Of a stretch of DNA of 64,000 nt, positions 9,938 through 20,322 are shown piece after piece. Position numbers and translations under genes: made by a program. The DNA is from Neisseria montereyensis. Its GTDB lineage: Bacteria; Pseudomonadota; Gammaproteobacteria; Burkholderiales; Neisseriaceae. The DNA is taken from assembly GCF_024834045.1 (NCBI RefSeq), contig NZ_JANUXW010000002.1:354191-418190 (forward strand), written 5' to 3'. Below the pieces are notes generated by a model, which made no database searches, was not told where the DNA came from, and was given only the letters and a program-made list of their open reading frames with translations. How positions within the stretch are numbered: position 1 is the stretch's first letter; each line of letters starts with the position of its first letter.

Positions 9938-12214
9938 TTAGCGTTGGGCATCAACTGCAGCCAAAGCAATCATATTCACAATACGGCGTACAGTAGAAAT
10001 CGGCGTCACAATGTGTACAGGTTTGTTCATACCCATGAGGATAGGGCCGACAGTAATACCGTTAGTGGCGTTTACACGCAATAGGTTATAGCTGATATTG
10101 GCAGCTTCTACATTAGGCATTACCAATAAGTTAGCCGAACCTGTAAGCGTCGTTTCCGGATAAATGCTTTTACGCATTGTTTCATCCATGGCCACATCAG
10201 CTTGCATTTCACCATCAATTTCTAATGTCGGATCCAATTCACGGATGAGTTCCAATGCCTTTTGCATTTTTAACGCATCTTTGTCATCACGGGAACCATA
10301 GGTTGAGTTGGATATCAATGCGGCTTTCGGTTTGATACCGAAGCGTTTAATCTCTTTGGCGCACATTAAAGTACCTTTAGCCAGTTGCTCGGCGTTAGGA
10401 TCTTCATTGATATAAGTATCTGCGATAAAGAAATTACCTTTATTGGAAATTAAGGCATTCATAGCGAAAGCATGGTTTTCGGGGTTGTTGTAACCAATGA
10501 CTTCTTCAAAAATATTAAAGTGATCATAGAACCGTCCCATAGTTCCGCAAAGCATACCGTCTGCGTGGCCGAGTCGAACCATTAATGCACCAATCAATGT
10601 GCTGTTGGCACGAACGCGACGGCGCGCCATTTCTTCAGTTACACCTTTACGTTTGCGCAATTGATAATATTCTTTCCAGCTTTCTTCAAAATGCGGATTG
10701 TTGTCGATGTCGATTAACTCAAAGTCTTTACCTTGTTGAATGGTTAAACCTTGTGCGTGTAGCCGCTCTTCAATTACTTTACGTTGGCCGACTAAAATCG
10801 GGAAGGCCAATTTATGAGTGGCTACATGTTGTGCAGCATGTAATACACGTTCGTCTTCACCTTCGGTTAATACGATACGTTTTATTTGTTTGCGTGCCTG
10901 ATTGAAAACAGGGCGCATAAACAGGCTGGTTTTGTAAACGAACTCATTCAGTTTTTCGACATAAGCGCCCATGTCTGTAATCGGGCGTGTTGCAACACCG
11001 GAATCCATAGCAGCTTTTGCAACGGCTGGAGCGATGGTGGCGCTTAAGCGTGGATCAAATGGTTTCGGAATCAGGTATTCAGGGCCGAAAATCAGTTCTG
11101 CATCTTCATAAGCACCCGCTACTTCGGCACTGGATTCAGCCATGGCCAAATCGGCAATCGCACGCACACAAGCCAGTTTCATCTCTTCGTTGATAGTGGT
11201 CGCACCAACGTCCAATGCACCACGGAAGATGAATGGGAAGCACAATACATTATTGATTTGATTTGGGAAATCTGAGCGTCCTGTGCCGATAATCACATCA
11301 GGACGGGCTTCTTTGGCTTCAGGCGGCCAGATTTCGGGAGCAGGGTTTGCCAAAGCAAAAACAATAGGTGATTCATTCATGGTTTTGAGCATTTCAGGGC
11401 TCAAAACATTAGGGCCTGATAAACCTAAGAAAATATCTTTACCTTTGACCGCATCGCCTAGAGTGCGTTGTCCATTATCTTGAATGGCATAATGAACTTT
11501 AGATTCATCCATGCGTTCGCGGTCTTCCCTTGTAGTATAGATAACGCCTTTTGAGTCGCAAACGGTAATGTTTTCACGTTTCATACCCAATGCAACCAGT
11601 AAGTTTAGGCAGGAAATCGCAGCAGCACCGGCACCGGAACATACTAATGTGACATCTTCAATATTTTTTCCGGTAATGCGTAAGGCGTTTAGAGCGGCGG
11701 CGGCAGTAATAATGGCTGTGCCGTGTTGGTCGTCATGGAAAACAGGGATATTGCAGCGTTCGCGTAATTTTTTTTCAATATAAAAACATTCCGGTGCTTT
11801 GATATCTTCAAGATTGATACCACCGAAACTTGGTTCGAGAGACGCAATAATATCAACAAGTTTGGCCGGATCGGTTTCATTGATTTCAATATCGAATACA
11901 TCAATACCGGCAAATTTTTTGAATAGAACCCCTTTGCCCTCCATAACGGGTTTACTAGCTAAAGCACCGATATTGCCTAAACCTAATACGGCGGTACCAT
12001 TGGAAATAACGGCAACCAGATTGCCACGGGCAGTATATTTGTATGCTGCCAGCGGATCATTGTAGATTTCCATACATGGTGCGGCTACACCGGGGGAATA
12101 GGCCAATGATAAATCGTATTGTGTTGCGAGAGGTTTTGTGGGAGCAACTTGAATTTTACCCGGAGTCGGGTATTCGTGAAAATTAAGAGCAGCTTCTTTA
12201 ATTAATTCATCCAT
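9938..12214 (-). CDS. maeB: NADP-dependent malic enzyme, phosphotransacetylase-fused type
   Basis: 758 residues. The N-terminal ~430 residues are a malic enzyme ([23 protein letters not shown], a GAGAAA nucleotide fold). The C-terminal ~320 residues are a phosphate-acetyltransferase-like regulatory domain ([17 protein letters not shown] through [19 protein letters not shown]). This is the MaeB architecture: oxidative decarboxylation of malate to pyruvate with NADPH formation. It starts at the ATG ending at 12214, preceded by AGGATGAC. An uptake-sequence hairpin lies in its leader. With PpsA nearby it belongs to C4/C3 carbon flow. Confidence 0.96.
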   Translation of the reverse strand: MDELIKEAALNFHEYPTPGKIQVAPTKPLATQYDLSLAYSPGVAAPCMEIYNDPLAAYKYTARGNLVAVISNGTAVLGLGNIGALASKPVMEGKGVLFKKFAGIDVFDIEINETDPAKLVDIIASLEPSFGGINLEDIKAPECFYIEKKLRERCNIPVFHDDQHGTAIITAAAALNALRITGKNIEDVTLVCSGAGAAAISCLNLLVALGMKRENITVCDSKGVIYTTREDRERMDESKVHYAIQDNGQRTLGDAVKGKDIFLGLSGPNVLSPEMLKTMNESPIVFALANPAPEIWPPEAKEARPDVIIGTGRSDFPNQINNVLCFPFIFRGALDVGATTINEEMKLACVRAIADLAMAESSAEVAGAYEDAELIFGPEYLIPKPFDPRLSATIAPAVAKAAMDSGVATRPITDMGAYVEKLNEFVYKTSLFMRPVFNQARKQIKRIVLTEGEDERVLHAAQHVATHKLAFPILVGQRKVIEERLHAQGLTIQQGKDFELIDIDNNPHFEESWKEYYQLRKRKGVTEEMARRRVRANSTLIGALMVRLGHADGMLCGTMGRFYDHFNIFEEVIGYNNPENHAFAMNALISNKGNFFIADTYINEDPNAEQLAKGTLMCAKEIKRFGIKPKAALISNSTYGSRDDKDALKMQKALELIRELDPTLEIDGEMQADVAMDETMRKSIYPETTLTGSANLLVMPNVEAANISYNLLRVNATNGITVGPILMGMNKPVHIVTPISTVRRIVNMIALAAVDAQR

Positions 12215-12240
12215 AGTGTCATCCTGACTGTTGGCGTTTT

Positions 12241-12279
12241 AGGCCGTCTGAAAGAATTAAACCGCGTTTCAGACGGCCT
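12241..12279. repeat. Uptake-sequence inverted pair in the maeB leader
   Basis: AGGCCGTCTGAAA at 12241-12253 and its exact reverse complement at 12267-12279 form a 13-base stem. It is only 27 bases upstream of the maeB start, so it sits on the promoter side of the gene, not in the usual terminator position. Confidence 0.75.
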
Positions 12280-12494
12280 GTTGGAAGAAATCGGAAGCTA
12301 TATGTTATCATGTGTAATAGGCGGTGCATACCGATACAGGCGGTTGGCCGACACAATTATGCTAAATAAACCCAATATATCATTTGTGTGATGTGTGATC
12401 TGATTTGGGATTTTTTAAAATATGTATATTTGATGTGTTTCAGTGCATTGATTTGTATATGATAATTTTTTATTTATATAATGTGGAACAGCCA

Positions 12495-12526
12495 AAGAAA
12501 AAGCCCGATATTTTATCGGGCTTTTC
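12495..12526 (-). terminator. Terminator after the amino-acid binding protein gene
   Basis: GCCCGATA at 12503-12510 pairs with TATCGGGC at 12514-12521; on the minus strand the stem is followed by a run of T residues. Classic rho-independent terminator for the gene ending at 12544. The ~210 bases between it and the maeB leader are AT-rich with no gene seen. Confidence 0.85.
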
Positions 12527-12543
12527 GTGTAAAGGTGATTTGA

Positions 12544-13341
12544 TTATTTACTAAAATATTGGTCGGAAATTTGATCGTATTCACCGTTTTCATGTACTTT
12601 TTTCAAAGCGTCGTTCAGCATATTGAGCAGTTCGGTATTGTTTTTAGCGACTGCCATGCCGTAATGCTCCACTTCGAAATCAGGAACGGCAACCATAGTA
12701 AAGCCTTTATCGCTATTGTTTTTAATATAGTTTCCAACAACAGCACTATCGGATACAACAGCATCTAAACCGCCGTTTTCAAGCTCTTTGATAACAAGCG
12801 GCAGGCTTTTGAAGCGCGCGATTTTAGGGCTATCGTTACCTAAAATTTTAGAAGCGGCAAAGTCGCCGGTTTGTCCGGTTACCACGCCGACTTTTTCAGC
12901 TTGTTTTAGATCTTCCACCGATTTAATACTTTTACCTTTTTGTACCAAGATAACTTGCGAAATTTCAAAGTACGGATCAGTAAAATCCATCGTTTGTTTA
13001 CGTTCGTCGGTAATGGTAATCGCAGAAAGCAGGATATCGGCATCGCCGTTGGTGAGAGCAGGGAAAATACTGTCCCACGGCTGGTGTTTGTATTCCACTT
13101 TAAAATTGCCGGCTTTAGCCATGGCATTTAACAAATCAATATCAAAACCGTTAATTTTATTTTCGGCATCCATAGATTCGAAAGGGGCGAATTCGGCATT
13201 AGTGGCGACACGGTAAACTTTTTCCGTAGCGGTTCCGTTAGAGGCAGTAGCCTCCTGATTGTCTGTACTTTGGCCGCCGCAAGCGCTCAATGCTAATACC
13301 GAGCAGGCAATAGCGGTAGACATCCATTTTTTGATATTCAT
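12544..13341 (-). CDS. Amino-acid ABC transporter substrate-binding lipoprotein
   Basis: 265 residues from the ATG ending at 13341, nine bases after AGGA; an ATG nine bases earlier has no spacing for a ribosome site. The lipobox LSAC follows a short signal peptide. The body is a family 3 solute-binding domain (YRVATNAEFAPFES, NGFDIDLLNAMAK, FTDPYFEISQVI, VGVVTGQTGDFAA, DAVVSDSAVVGNYI). Basic amino acids, glutamine or cystine are possible ligands; the sequence does not decide. No permease or ATPase gene is adjacent, so its transporter partners are elsewhere. Confidence 0.88.
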   Translation of the reverse strand: MNIKKWMSTAIACSVLALSACGGQSTDNQEATASNGTATEKVYRVATNAEFAPFESMDAENKINGFDIDLLNAMAKAGNFKVEYKHQPWDSIFPALTNGDADILLSAITITDERKQTMDFTDPYFEISQVILVQKGKSIKSVEDLKQAEKVGVVTGQTGDFAASKILGNDSPKIARFKSLPLVIKELENGGLDAVVSDSAVVGNYIKNNSDKGFTMVAVPDFEVEHYGMAVAKNNTELLNMLNDALKKVHENGEYDQISDQYFSK

Positions 13342-13430
13342 TGAATACATTCCTGATAAGGTTAAAAAATATTTAAGATTTAGGTGTGAATTAACAAAAA
13401 TACACTTATTTTATCCCTTTGGTCAAGGAT

Positions 13431-13470
13431 GCCGTCTGAAAAAATATCGAATGAATGGGTTTCAGACGGC
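13431..13470 (-). terminator. Uptake-sequence hairpin after ppsR
   Basis: GCCGTCTGAAA (13431-13441) and TTTCAGACGGC (13460-13470) form an 11-base stem in the gap between the ppsR stop and the substrate-binding protein start, a terminator position for ppsR. Confidence 0.6.
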
Positions 13471-13493
13471 CATGTTTATGGTGGGCATGAATA

Positions 13494-14312
13494 TTAGAAA
13501 CGCCGTTTTAAGTGGCATGCCTGCATAATATTGACTGCCAACTCTTCCACGGATTTGTCGGTGGTATTGGTAAATGGCACACCATGTGCACGGAACATGG
13601 TTTGTGCATCGGAAACTTCACGGCGGCAGGTGGCGAGTTGTGAATAATTTGAATTCGGGCGGCGCTCATGACGAATGGCTTGTAAGCGCTCCGGCATAAT
13701 GGTTAGACCGAACAGTTTATGTTTATAAGGTTTGACCATGCGCGGTAAATCCGTACTTTCCAAGTCTTCCGGGGTTAGTGGGTAGTTTGCTGCGCGGATG
13801 CCGTATTGTAGGGCGAGATAAAGACAAGTTGGCGTTTTACCTGAGCGGGATACCCCCATTAGAATCACATCGGCATCTTTAAGGTCTTTACCGCTAATGC
13901 CGTCATCATGGTTGAGCGTAAAATTAACGGCTTCCATTCGTGCATCATAGCGTTCGGTATCGCCGATGCCGTGGGTGCGTCCTACCGCATGCCGTGCCGT
14001 TAAGCCGAGTTCGCGTTCGATTTTATTCAAAAACGCATCAAAAAAGCTCAAATGCAGACCTTCACAATTTTTAATAATATCGCGAATTTCATCATTGATA
14101 ATACTGGTAAAAACCAAAGGGCGTAACCCGCTGTCTGCTGCCGCTGCATTAATAATCTGTACCATGGCACGGGCTTTTTCAGGTGTGTCGACAAAGGGAT
14201 AGGTGGCACGCTTGAAATGAACCCCTTCGAATTGGTCGAGCAAAGCTTCACCCATGCTCTCGGAAGTAATACCGGTGCGGTCGGAGATAAAGAAAGCGGA
14301 ACGGCGTGCCAT
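13494..14312 (-). CDS. ppsR: Phosphoenolpyruvate synthase regulatory protein (bifunctional kinase/phosphorylase)
   Basis: 272 residues of the DUF299 family. The P-loop-like [15 protein letters not shown] is clear, as is the N-terminal [12 protein letters not shown]. The enzyme uses ADP to phosphorylate and inactivate PEP synthase on a regulatory threonine next to its catalytic histidine, and phosphate to reverse this. The target gene, ppsA, is divergently placed 620 bases away, which supports the assignment. Confidence 0.96.
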   Translation of the reverse strand: MARRSAFFISDRTGITSESMGEALLDQFEGVHFKRATYPFVDTPEKARAMVQIINAAAADSGLRPLVFTSIINDEIRDIIKNCEGLHLSFFDAFLNKIERELGLTARHAVGRTHGIGDTERYDARMEAVNFTLNHDDGISGKDLKDADVILMGVSRSGKTPTCLYLALQYGIRAANYPLTPEDLESTDLPRMVKPYKHKLFGLTIMPERLQAIRHERRPNSNYSQLATCRREVSDAQTMFRAHGVPFTNTTDKSVEELAVNIMQACHLKRRF

Positions 14313-14932
14313 AGTGATTCCTTTTAGTTAGTTGGGTTATGTTGGTTGTGGGTAATGAAGCAGATCATAAAATCCCGATATGATACAAGAGTGTCGTGAT
14401 AGCGTCACCATCGTTAATTTATTTTATATCTGATGAGAACCGATAACTTATGGGAGCAGGGAGCCTTATGATTACATAGTTAGTATGAGTGCTGAAAATT
14501 TGCGGGTTATGGCTGCAACCATTTTTAAAATCTTTGGTCTATGATGCAGCCTATAACGATATGCATAAAAAGCTTGACTCATCACAAAATATCCTTTGTT
14601 ACACGGTGCTACAATAAAATACAAATTTTTAAAATAGGCAATATTATTTTAAGTTAAAAAGCAAATATGATATTTTATTTTAATATAGGTTGTTATTGGA
14701 TGCCGAGTAAAAGTTTTGATTATATTGCAAACTCTATATTTAACAATGGCTAATAAAAAATATAAAAAATCTTGCCATATTATTTCATCAGATTACATAT
14801 TGCTTTTGCCGCAATTTTCAGACGGCTTAAGACGTTTACAGGCAATAAAAATACATGACACTACCGAATTGAATGGTTAGAATACCCGCCGAGATTTATT
14901 TCTTTTTTTAACTTGCTTAATGGATTGAGAAC
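14313..14932. other. AT-rich divergent intergenic region ppsR-ppsA
   Basis: 620 bases without a gene. The central part (about 14630-14800) is strongly AT-rich with A and T tracts. One uptake core (reverse orientation) lies at about 14817-14826. Apart from the candidate ppsA promoter nothing coding was seen. Confidence 0.6.
14855..14883 (+). promoter_or_regulatory. Candidate sigma-70 promoter for ppsA
   Basis: ATGACA at 14855-14860, a 17-base spacer, and TAGAAT at 14878-14883, each one base from consensus. Transcription would begin about 45 bases before the ppsA ATG. Confidence 0.55.
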
Positions 14933-17320
14933 ATGGCTGCAAATTATGTGATTTGGTTTGAAAACTTACGCATGACTGATGTTGACAGCGTAGGCGGTAA
15001 AAATGCTTCTTTGGGTGAGATGATTAGTCAGCTTACCGAAAAAGGTGTACGAGTACCGGGTGGTTTTGCAACAACTGCTGAAGCTTATCGTGCATTTTTG
15101 GCGCATAACGGCTTAAACGAACGTATTTCCGCAGCACTGGCTGCTTTAGATGTGGAAGATGTCACCGAATTAGCTCGCGTTGGTAAAGAAATCCGCCAAT
15201 GGATTTTAGAAACCCCGTTCCCCGAGCAGCTTGATGCAGATATTAAAACGGCATGGGATAAAATGGTTGCCGATGCCGGAACCGATCAGATTGCCGTAGC
15301 TGTCCGTTCATCCGCTACCGCAGAAGATTTGCCTGATGCGTCTTTTGCCGGTCAGCAAGAAACTTTTCTGAATATCAATGGTTTGGATAATGTAAAAGAA
15401 GCAATGAAACATGTTTTTGCTTCTCTTTATAACGACCGTGCCATTTCTTATCGTGTGCATAAAGGCTTTGCGCACGATATCGTTGCGTTATCTGCCGGTG
15501 TTCAACGCATGGTACGTTCCGATAGCGGCGCGTCTGGCGTGATGTTCTCAATCGATACCGAATCCGGTTTTGAAGATGTGGTATTCGTGACCGCTTCTTA
15601 CGGCTTGGGTGAAACCGTAGTACAAGGTGCGGTGAACCCTGATGAGTTTTATGTACATAAGCCGACTTTGAAAGCAGGTAAACCCGCTATTTTGCGTAAA
15701 ACAATGGGTTCCAAACTTATTAAAATGTTGTTTACCGATCAGGCACAGGCCGGTAAATCTGTCAAAGTAGTAGATGTACCCGAGGAAGATCGCAAAGTAT
15801 TCTCGATTACCGATGAAGAAATCACCGAGTTGGCACGTTATGCTCTGACGATTGAAGAACACTACGGCTGCCCGATGGATATCGAATGGGGTCGCGATGG
15901 TTTGGATGGCAAACTTTATATCCTTCAAGCCCGTCCTGAAACGGTGAAGTCTCAAGAAGATAAAACCCGCAGCCTGCGTCGCTACAGTATTCGCGGCGAC
16001 AAAAAAGTATTGTGCGAAGGCCGTGCTATCGGCCAAAAAGTCGGACAAGGTAAAGTGCGTTTGGTAACAGACGCTTCTCAAATGGACACTGTTCAAGCGG
16101 GTGACGTATTGGTAACCGACATGACCGACCCGGATTGGGAACCGGTTATGAAACGTGCCGCAGCCATTGTGACCAACCGTGGCGGGCGTACTTGCCATGC
16201 TGCGATTATTGCCCGTGAATTGGGTATTCCGGCTGTTGTCGGCTGTGGTGATGCGACTACTGTACTTTCAGAAGGTCAAGAAGTCACCGTATCTTGTGCA
16301 GAAGGTGATACCGGCTTGATTTATGAAGGCTTGTTGGATGTGGAAGTAACCGATGTGGCTTTGGATAATATGCCTAAATCACCGGTTAAAATCATGATGA
16401 ACGTGGGTAACCCGGAGTTGGCATTTAGTTTCTCAAGCTTGCCGAACGAAGGTATTGGTTTGGCTCGTATGGAATTCATTATTAACCGTCAAATCGGTAT
16501 CCACCCGAAAGCCTTACTTGAATTCGACCAATTAGATTCTGATTTGAAAGCGGAAATTTCCGAGCGTATCGCCGGTTATGCTTCACCGGTTTCATTCTAC
16601 GTTGATAAAATTGCCGAAGGCGTGGCAACGCTGGCCGCATCGGTTTATCCGCGCAAAGTGATTGTGCGTATGTCCGACTTCAAATCTAACGAATATGCCA
16701 ACTTGCTCGGCGGTAATGTATACGAACCGCATGAAGAAAACCCGATGTTAGGTTTCCGTGGCGCTGCACGTTATGTTTCTGAAGACTTTAAAGACTGCTT
16801 CGCACTGGAATGTCAGGCTTTGAAACGCGTTCGTGATGAAATGGGCTTGACCAATGTGGAAATCATGATTCCGTTTGTCCGTACGCTTTCTGAGGCTGAG
16901 GCTGTAATTAAGGCATTGAAAGAAAATGGTTTGGAACGCGGTAAAAACGGCTTGCGTTTGATTATGATGTGCGAATTGCCAAGCAATGCTTTGTTGGCTG
17001 AACAATTCTTGCAATACTTCGATGGCTTCTCTATCGGTTCGAACGATATGACCCAATTAACCTTGGGTGTCGACCGTGATAGTGGCGGCCCGATTGCCGG
17101 TACTTTCGACGAACGCAATCCTGCTGTTAAAGTAATGTTGCACCTGGCGATTTCTGCATGTCGTAAACACAATAAATACGTTGGTATTTGCGGACAAGGT
17201 CCGTCAGATCATCCGGACTTCGCTAAATGGTTGGTAGAAGAGGGTATTGAAACCGTATCCTTGAATCCCGATACCGTGATTGAAACTTGGTTATATTTGG
17301 CTAAAGAATTGAACCAATAA
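14933..17320 (+). CDS. ppsA: Phosphoenolpyruvate synthase (pyruvate, water dikinase)
   Basis: 795 residues. It makes PEP from pyruvate and ATP for gluconeogenesis. Domains run in the usual order. First is the ATP-grasp PPDK N-terminal domain ([34 protein letters not shown]). Next is the swivelling phosphohistidine domain with [18 protein letters not shown]. Last is the PEP-binding barrel ([43 protein letters not shown]). The regulatory threonine targeted by PpsR is the T of GGRTCH. It follows a 620-base regulatory gap and ends with a strong terminator. Confidence 0.97.
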   Translation: MAANYVIWFENLRMTDVDSVGGKNASLGEMISQLTEKGVRVPGGFATTAEAYRAFLAHNGLNERISAALAALDVEDVTELARVGKEIRQWILETPFPEQLDADIKTAWDKMVADAGTDQIAVAVRSSATAEDLPDASFAGQQETFLNINGLDNVKEAMKHVFASLYNDRAISYRVHKGFAHDIVALSAGVQRMVRSDSGASGVMFSIDTESGFEDVVFVTASYGLGETVVQGAVNPDEFYVHKPTLKAGKPAILRKTMGSKLIKMLFTDQAQAGKSVKVVDVPEEDRKVFSITDEEITELARYALTIEEHYGCPMDIEWGRDGLDGKLYILQARPETVKSQEDKTRSLRRYSIRGDKKVLCEGRAIGQKVGQGKVRLVTDASQMDTVQAGDVLVTDMTDPDWEPVMKRAAAIVTNRGGRTCHAAIIARELGIPAVVGCGDATTVLSEGQEVTVSCAEGDTGLIYEGLLDVEVTDVALDNMPKSPVKIMMNVGNPELAFSFSSLPNEGIGLARMEFIINRQIGIHPKALLEFDQLDSDLKAEISERIAGYASPVSFYVDKIAEGVATLAASVYPRKVIVRMSDFKSNEYANLLGGNVYEPHEENPMLGFRGAARYVSEDFKDCFALECQALKRVRDEMGLTNVEIMIPFVRTLSEAEAVIKALKENGLERGKNGLRLIMMCELPSNALLAEQFLQYFDGFSIGSNDMTQLTLGVDRDSGGPIAGTFDERNPAVKVMLHLAISACRKHNKYVGICGQGPSDHPDFAKWLVEEGIETVSLNPDTVIETWLYLAKELNQ

Positions 17321-17349
17321 GTTTAGCCGTCAGAAAGTTTGAAATCAGA

Positions 17350-17378
17350 AACGCCGCATTGTATATGCGGCGTTTTAT
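17350..17378 (+). terminator. Terminator after ppsA
   Basis: AACGCCGCAT (17350-17359) pairs with ATGCGGCGTT (17365-17374) and is followed by TTATTATT. An uptake core follows at about 17381. Confidence 0.85.
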
Positions 17379-17450
17379 TATTTCAGACGGCCTAAAGCCT
17401 ATCTTGATTGAGTATGGCGTTATTTAAAGGAACAATCATTGGTTTAATCG

Positions 17451-17482
17451 GAATAAGCACGGTAAATTATCCGTGCTTATTC
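17451..17482 (-). terminator. Hairpin after the minus-strand TPM gene
   Basis: A perfect 12-base stem, GAATAAGCACGG and CCGTGCTTATTC, with an 8-base loop, 33 bases beyond the stop of the gene ending at 17515. No long T-run on either strand. Confidence 0.6.
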
Positions 17483-17514
17483 TGATGGTGATCACCATGA
17501 TGATGGGGTGACAT

Positions 17515-18027
17515 TTAACTCAAAATAACTTCATCCGATAGTTCATTTTCCGAATGGCTGTTATCAGTATTCGGTAAATAAGTCGTTAGAATTTGATTAA
17601 CTTCTTTTAAACCGTTTTCCAAACCGGAAACAAAGGCACCTTGCTTAAACGATTCAAGCATCACTTGGCAGGTGTGTTGCCAGTTTTCAGGGCTGACTTT
17701 AGCCGCAATGCCACGGTCGGCGACAATTTCAACCACTCGGTCGGCAAAAGAAATATAGATAAGTACGCCGCTGTTCATTTCGGTATCCCATACGCCTAAT
17801 TCACCAAACCACTGCCAGGCACGGGTACGCGGTTCCAAGTCTTGAATAACGGCATGGCTCGGATAGCGCGATTCGATGACAAAACGTATCTGCCCTTGGT
17901 GATTTTGTTCCGACAGGCTGATATCACGGCTGATACGTTGCAGATCGCTTGTGGGAAAGTAGCGTTCTACTCGGAATTTAGGGTGTAGCCAGTGTTGCCA
18001 TAAACGTTTGAATTTATTTTGTTCCAT
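17515..18027 (-). CDS. TPM-domain protein (no signal peptide)
   Basis: 170 residues from the ATG ending at 18027. An alternative ATG twelve bases earlier would overlap the upstream stop and sits directly on the GGGAGG ribosome site. The protein has a TPM domain (repair-of-photosystem-II / phosphatase-like fold: SRYPSHAVIQDLEPRTRAWQWFGELGVWDTEMNSG is interrupted by typical VLIYISFADRVVEIVADRGI). No secretion signal is seen. It is the last gene of a group with a secreted TPM protein and LemA; such trios occur together widely but their joint function is not settled. Confidence 0.8.
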   Translation of the reverse strand: MEQNKFKRLWQHWLHPKFRVERYFPTSDLQRISRDISLSEQNHQGQIRFVIESRYPSHAVIQDLEPRTRAWQWFGELGVWDTEMNSGVLIYISFADRVVEIVADRGIAAKVSPENWQHTCQVMLESFKQGAFVSGLENGLKEVNQILTTYLPNTDNSHSENELSDEVILS

Positions 18028-18032
18028 TTTTA

Positions 18033-18908
18033 CTACCATCCTCCCGATGCACCGCCGCCGCCGAAGCCGCCACCGCCGCCACTAAAACCGCCGCCACTGG
18101 AGCTACCACCCCCACCGCCGAATCCACCGCCTCCACGCCAACCGCCTGAACCTCTGCGACCGGACGTAAATGCGTTATCGCTTATTCTGGGGGTTAGGAT
18201 TGTGGCAATAAAAGCAAAAAGTAGGGCGGTTATCAAGCCAAATCCGAAGATAATCGCAATCAGGAACATGGAACCGCCGGCAAAAAAACTACCCATTTTG
18301 CGGCCGAAAATTTTTTTAAATAGATTGCCTAAAAAGATGGTTGCGAATAGTAAGAATATCCAGCCGTTGCCATCATTACGTTCATGGGTGTCTGTGGCTT
18401 GGACTTCGGGCAATTGTTCGCCGGCAATCAGTTTTTCCAATTGTATGACAACGGCGTTAACGCCTTCGTCGGTTCTGCCTTCGCGTAAATAAGGGCGCAA
18501 TATATCTTCAAGAATCCTTTTGGCATAGACATCGGGAATGGCGCCTTCTAATCCTCGGCCGACAGCCAAATGGGTTTTGCGCTCATCGCGCACGAGCAGC
18601 AACAAGACACCGTCACTAATGCCTTTCCGCCCCGGTTGCCATGTTTGCATAACACGGGTGGCATAGCCAAATGTGGTTTCCGGGGCGATAGCCGGAACCG
18701 TCAGTATCATAATTTGACTGCCTTTTTCACGACTGTATTGCAAGAGATGGGCATTCAGATCTTGACGTGTTTGGGCTGAAAGCATGCTTGCCGTATCCAT
18801 TACTGGTGCCGTAAGTGTTGGTACTGGTGTGAGATCGGCGGCAAATAGCTGTAAACACGCCAGCAGCATGGTAAAAAAGATGCTTAAGCGTTGTATGGCT
18901 GATTGCAT
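18033..18908 (-). CDS. Secreted/membrane TPM-domain protein with Gly-rich tail (YgcG family)
   Basis: 291 residues. A signal peptide (ending near LFAADL) leads into a TPM domain at about 35-160 (VMDTASMLSAQTRQDLNAHL, QIMILTVPAI, GISDGVLLLLVRDERK, VGRGLEGAIPDVYAKRI). One or two membrane helices follow at about 180-240, then a flexible tail built from Gly and Ser (GGGFGGGGGSSSGGG). This YgcG layout is often linked to lemA, as here. The gene immediately precedes the second TPM gene on the minus strand. Confidence 0.85.
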   Translation of the reverse strand: MQSAIQRLSIFFTMLLACLQLFAADLTPVPTLTAPVMDTASMLSAQTRQDLNAHLLQYSREKGSQIMILTVPAIAPETTFGYATRVMQTWQPGRKGISDGVLLLLVRDERKTHLAVGRGLEGAIPDVYAKRILEDILRPYLREGRTDEGVNAVVIQLEKLIAGEQLPEVQATDTHERNDGNGWIFLLFATIFLGNLFKKIFGRKMGSFFAGGSMFLIAIIFGFGLITALLFAFIATILTPRISDNAFTSGRRGSGGWRGGGGFGGGGGSSSGGGFSGGGGGFGGGGASGGW

Positions 18909-18999
18909 GTTTTTCCTTATTTTGAGTATTTGTTGGTTATTTTCAGACGGCTTTTAGGTATTAAGCGGTGGGGCCGGTATGTGCGCTCTCGACAAGTAT

Positions 19000-19323
19000 T
19001 TAATGTCGTGCACCAATCATAATAACGGCCATACCGCTCAAACATAAACCGATGCCTATCCAATCGGTGAGTTGAGGCTTGATGCCCTCAACTACCCATA
19101 ACCACAATAGTGCGGTGCCGATATAGACACCGCCGTATGCTGCATAAACCCGCCCGCTGGCAGTAGGGTGTAGTGTCAGAAGCCAAACAAATACCGTCAG
19201 GCTTAATATGGCGGGTAATAGCAACCACGGCGAACCGTTTTGCCTAAGCCATAAATAGGGCAGATAGCAGCCGGTGATTTCAGCCAGAGCAGTTGCGGTA
19301 AACAATAACAATGTTTTCAACAT
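19000..19323 (-). CDS. YnfA/UPF0060 family small membrane protein
   Basis: 107 residues with four predicted membrane helices and the family features [20 protein letters not shown] and [11 protein letters not shown]...[17 protein letters not shown]. Members resemble small multidrug resistance transporters in fold; the substrate is not known here. It lies between lemA and the TPM genes on the same strand, flanked by uptake sequences, and looks like an insertion into that group. Confidence 0.9.
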   Translation of the reverse strand: MLKTLLLFTATALAEITGCYLPYLWLRQNGSPWLLLPAILSLTVFVWLLTLHPTASGRVYAAYGGVYIGTALLWLWVVEGIKPQLTDWIGIGLCLSGMAVIMIGARH

Positions 19324-19339
19324 AAATATTGGAATATAT

Positions 19340-19391
19340 TTTCAGACGGCCATATTACATATAGCCATCATGATGTTAAGGCCGTCTGAAA
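19340..19391. repeat. Inverted uptake-sequence pair between lemA and ynfA
   Basis: TTTCAGACGGCC (19340-19351) and GGCCGTCTGAAA (19380-19391) form a 12-base stem around a 28-base loop. It separates the two minus-strand genes and may terminate lemA. Confidence 0.65.
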
Positions 19392-19395
19392 TAAA

Positions 19396-19989
19396 TTAAA
19401 ACTCTACTTTAGGTGCTGTTGAAATAGCTTTTTCATTTTCTACGGTGAATTGAGGGCGCACCTTCATACCAAATGTTTTTGCTATAAGGTTTTGCGGGAA
19501 TTGGCGCAGTGTTGTGTTATATACCTTCACTGCTTCAATATAGTTGTTGCGGGCTAAGGTCACGCGGTTTTCCGTGCCTTCCAATTGTGCTTGTAGATCG
19601 CGGAAGCTTTGGTCGGCTTTTAATTCCGGATAGTTTTCTGAAACGACCAATAAACGGGAAAGCGCACTGCTTAGCTCACTTTGTGCTTGCGAATATTGCT
19701 TCATTTTTTCTTCGTTTGTTGCATCTTCGGCGGTCATTTGAATGCTGCCTACTTTGCTGCGTGCTTGGGTAACGGCCGTGAGTGTTTGTTCTTCATGGGA
19801 AGCATAACCTTTAACCGTATTTACGAGGTTGGGAATCAGGTCGGCTCGACGCTGATATTGGTTGATTACTTCCGACCAAGCAGCATTGGCAGCTTCGTCT
19901 TGTACTTGCATGGTGTTGTAGTCTTCGCAGCCGCTTAAAGCAAAAAGGGATGTGAATACGGCTAAAATTGTCAGCCATTTTTTCAACAT
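19396..19989 (-). CDS. LemA family lipoprotein
   Basis: 197 residues. The N-terminus has a lipobox (LFALSGCED, Cys21), then the LemA helical domain (AWSEVINQYQRRADLIPNLV, ENYPELKADQSFRDLQAQLEGTENRVTLARNNY, YNTTLRQFPQNLIA). LemA proteins are membrane-anchored coiled-coil scaffolds of uncertain role, typically paired with TPM/YgcG proteins as in this group. ATG is followed by MLKKW; an AATGGAGTAAT ribosome site lies just upstream. Confidence 0.93.
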   Translation of the reverse strand: MLKKWLTILAVFTSLFALSGCEDYNTMQVQDEAANAAWSEVINQYQRRADLIPNLVNTVKGYASHEEQTLTAVTQARSKVGSIQMTAEDATNEEKMKQYSQAQSELSSALSRLLVVSENYPELKADQSFRDLQAQLEGTENRVTLARNNYIEAVKVYNTTLRQFPQNLIAKTFGMKVRPQFTVENEKAISTAPKVEF

Positions 19990-20322
19990 AAAATTACTCC
20001 ATTATTAAAAATCGGTTAAGGGTTCGGCAAAGGCCGTCTGAAAATACTTTCTAGTATAACCAAAATCAGATAGGGTTTAGCGGATTAATGATAAACGGTG
20101 GCTATATTTTTTCATTTATTTCAATTATTACAATTTATTACATTTTTATTGATGCGAAATCATGAGTGTTGACAATATTTTCTTTGCGATAGGGCAAAAT
20201 TCGGGGCATTTCAATTCTGCTTTATCATGGTATGATAACCACTAAAGGAAAGGTTGCTGTTATAGAGCAGCCTGAAATGATTGTGCCAATTCATAAAAAG
20301 AACTTGTAAGGAATGATTGAAC
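19990..20322. other. Divergent intergenic region lemA-rfbD
   Basis: 333 bases with no gene. It holds an uptake core near 20033-20042, an AT-rich middle, and a 7-base dyad TTATCAT-GGT-ATGATAA at 20222-20238, about 85 bases before the rfbD start, which could be an operator or a promoter -10 region (TATGAT). Confidence 0.5.

Noticed and set aside
14313-14932. Small gene in the ppsR-ppsA gap
   Set aside because: No frame of useful length with a ribosome site; the region is AT-rich regulatory DNA.
18019-18492. Proline-rich open frame on the plus strand
   Set aside because: It is the antisense of the Gly/Ser-rich tail of the TPM protein; the proline runs simply mirror glycine codons.
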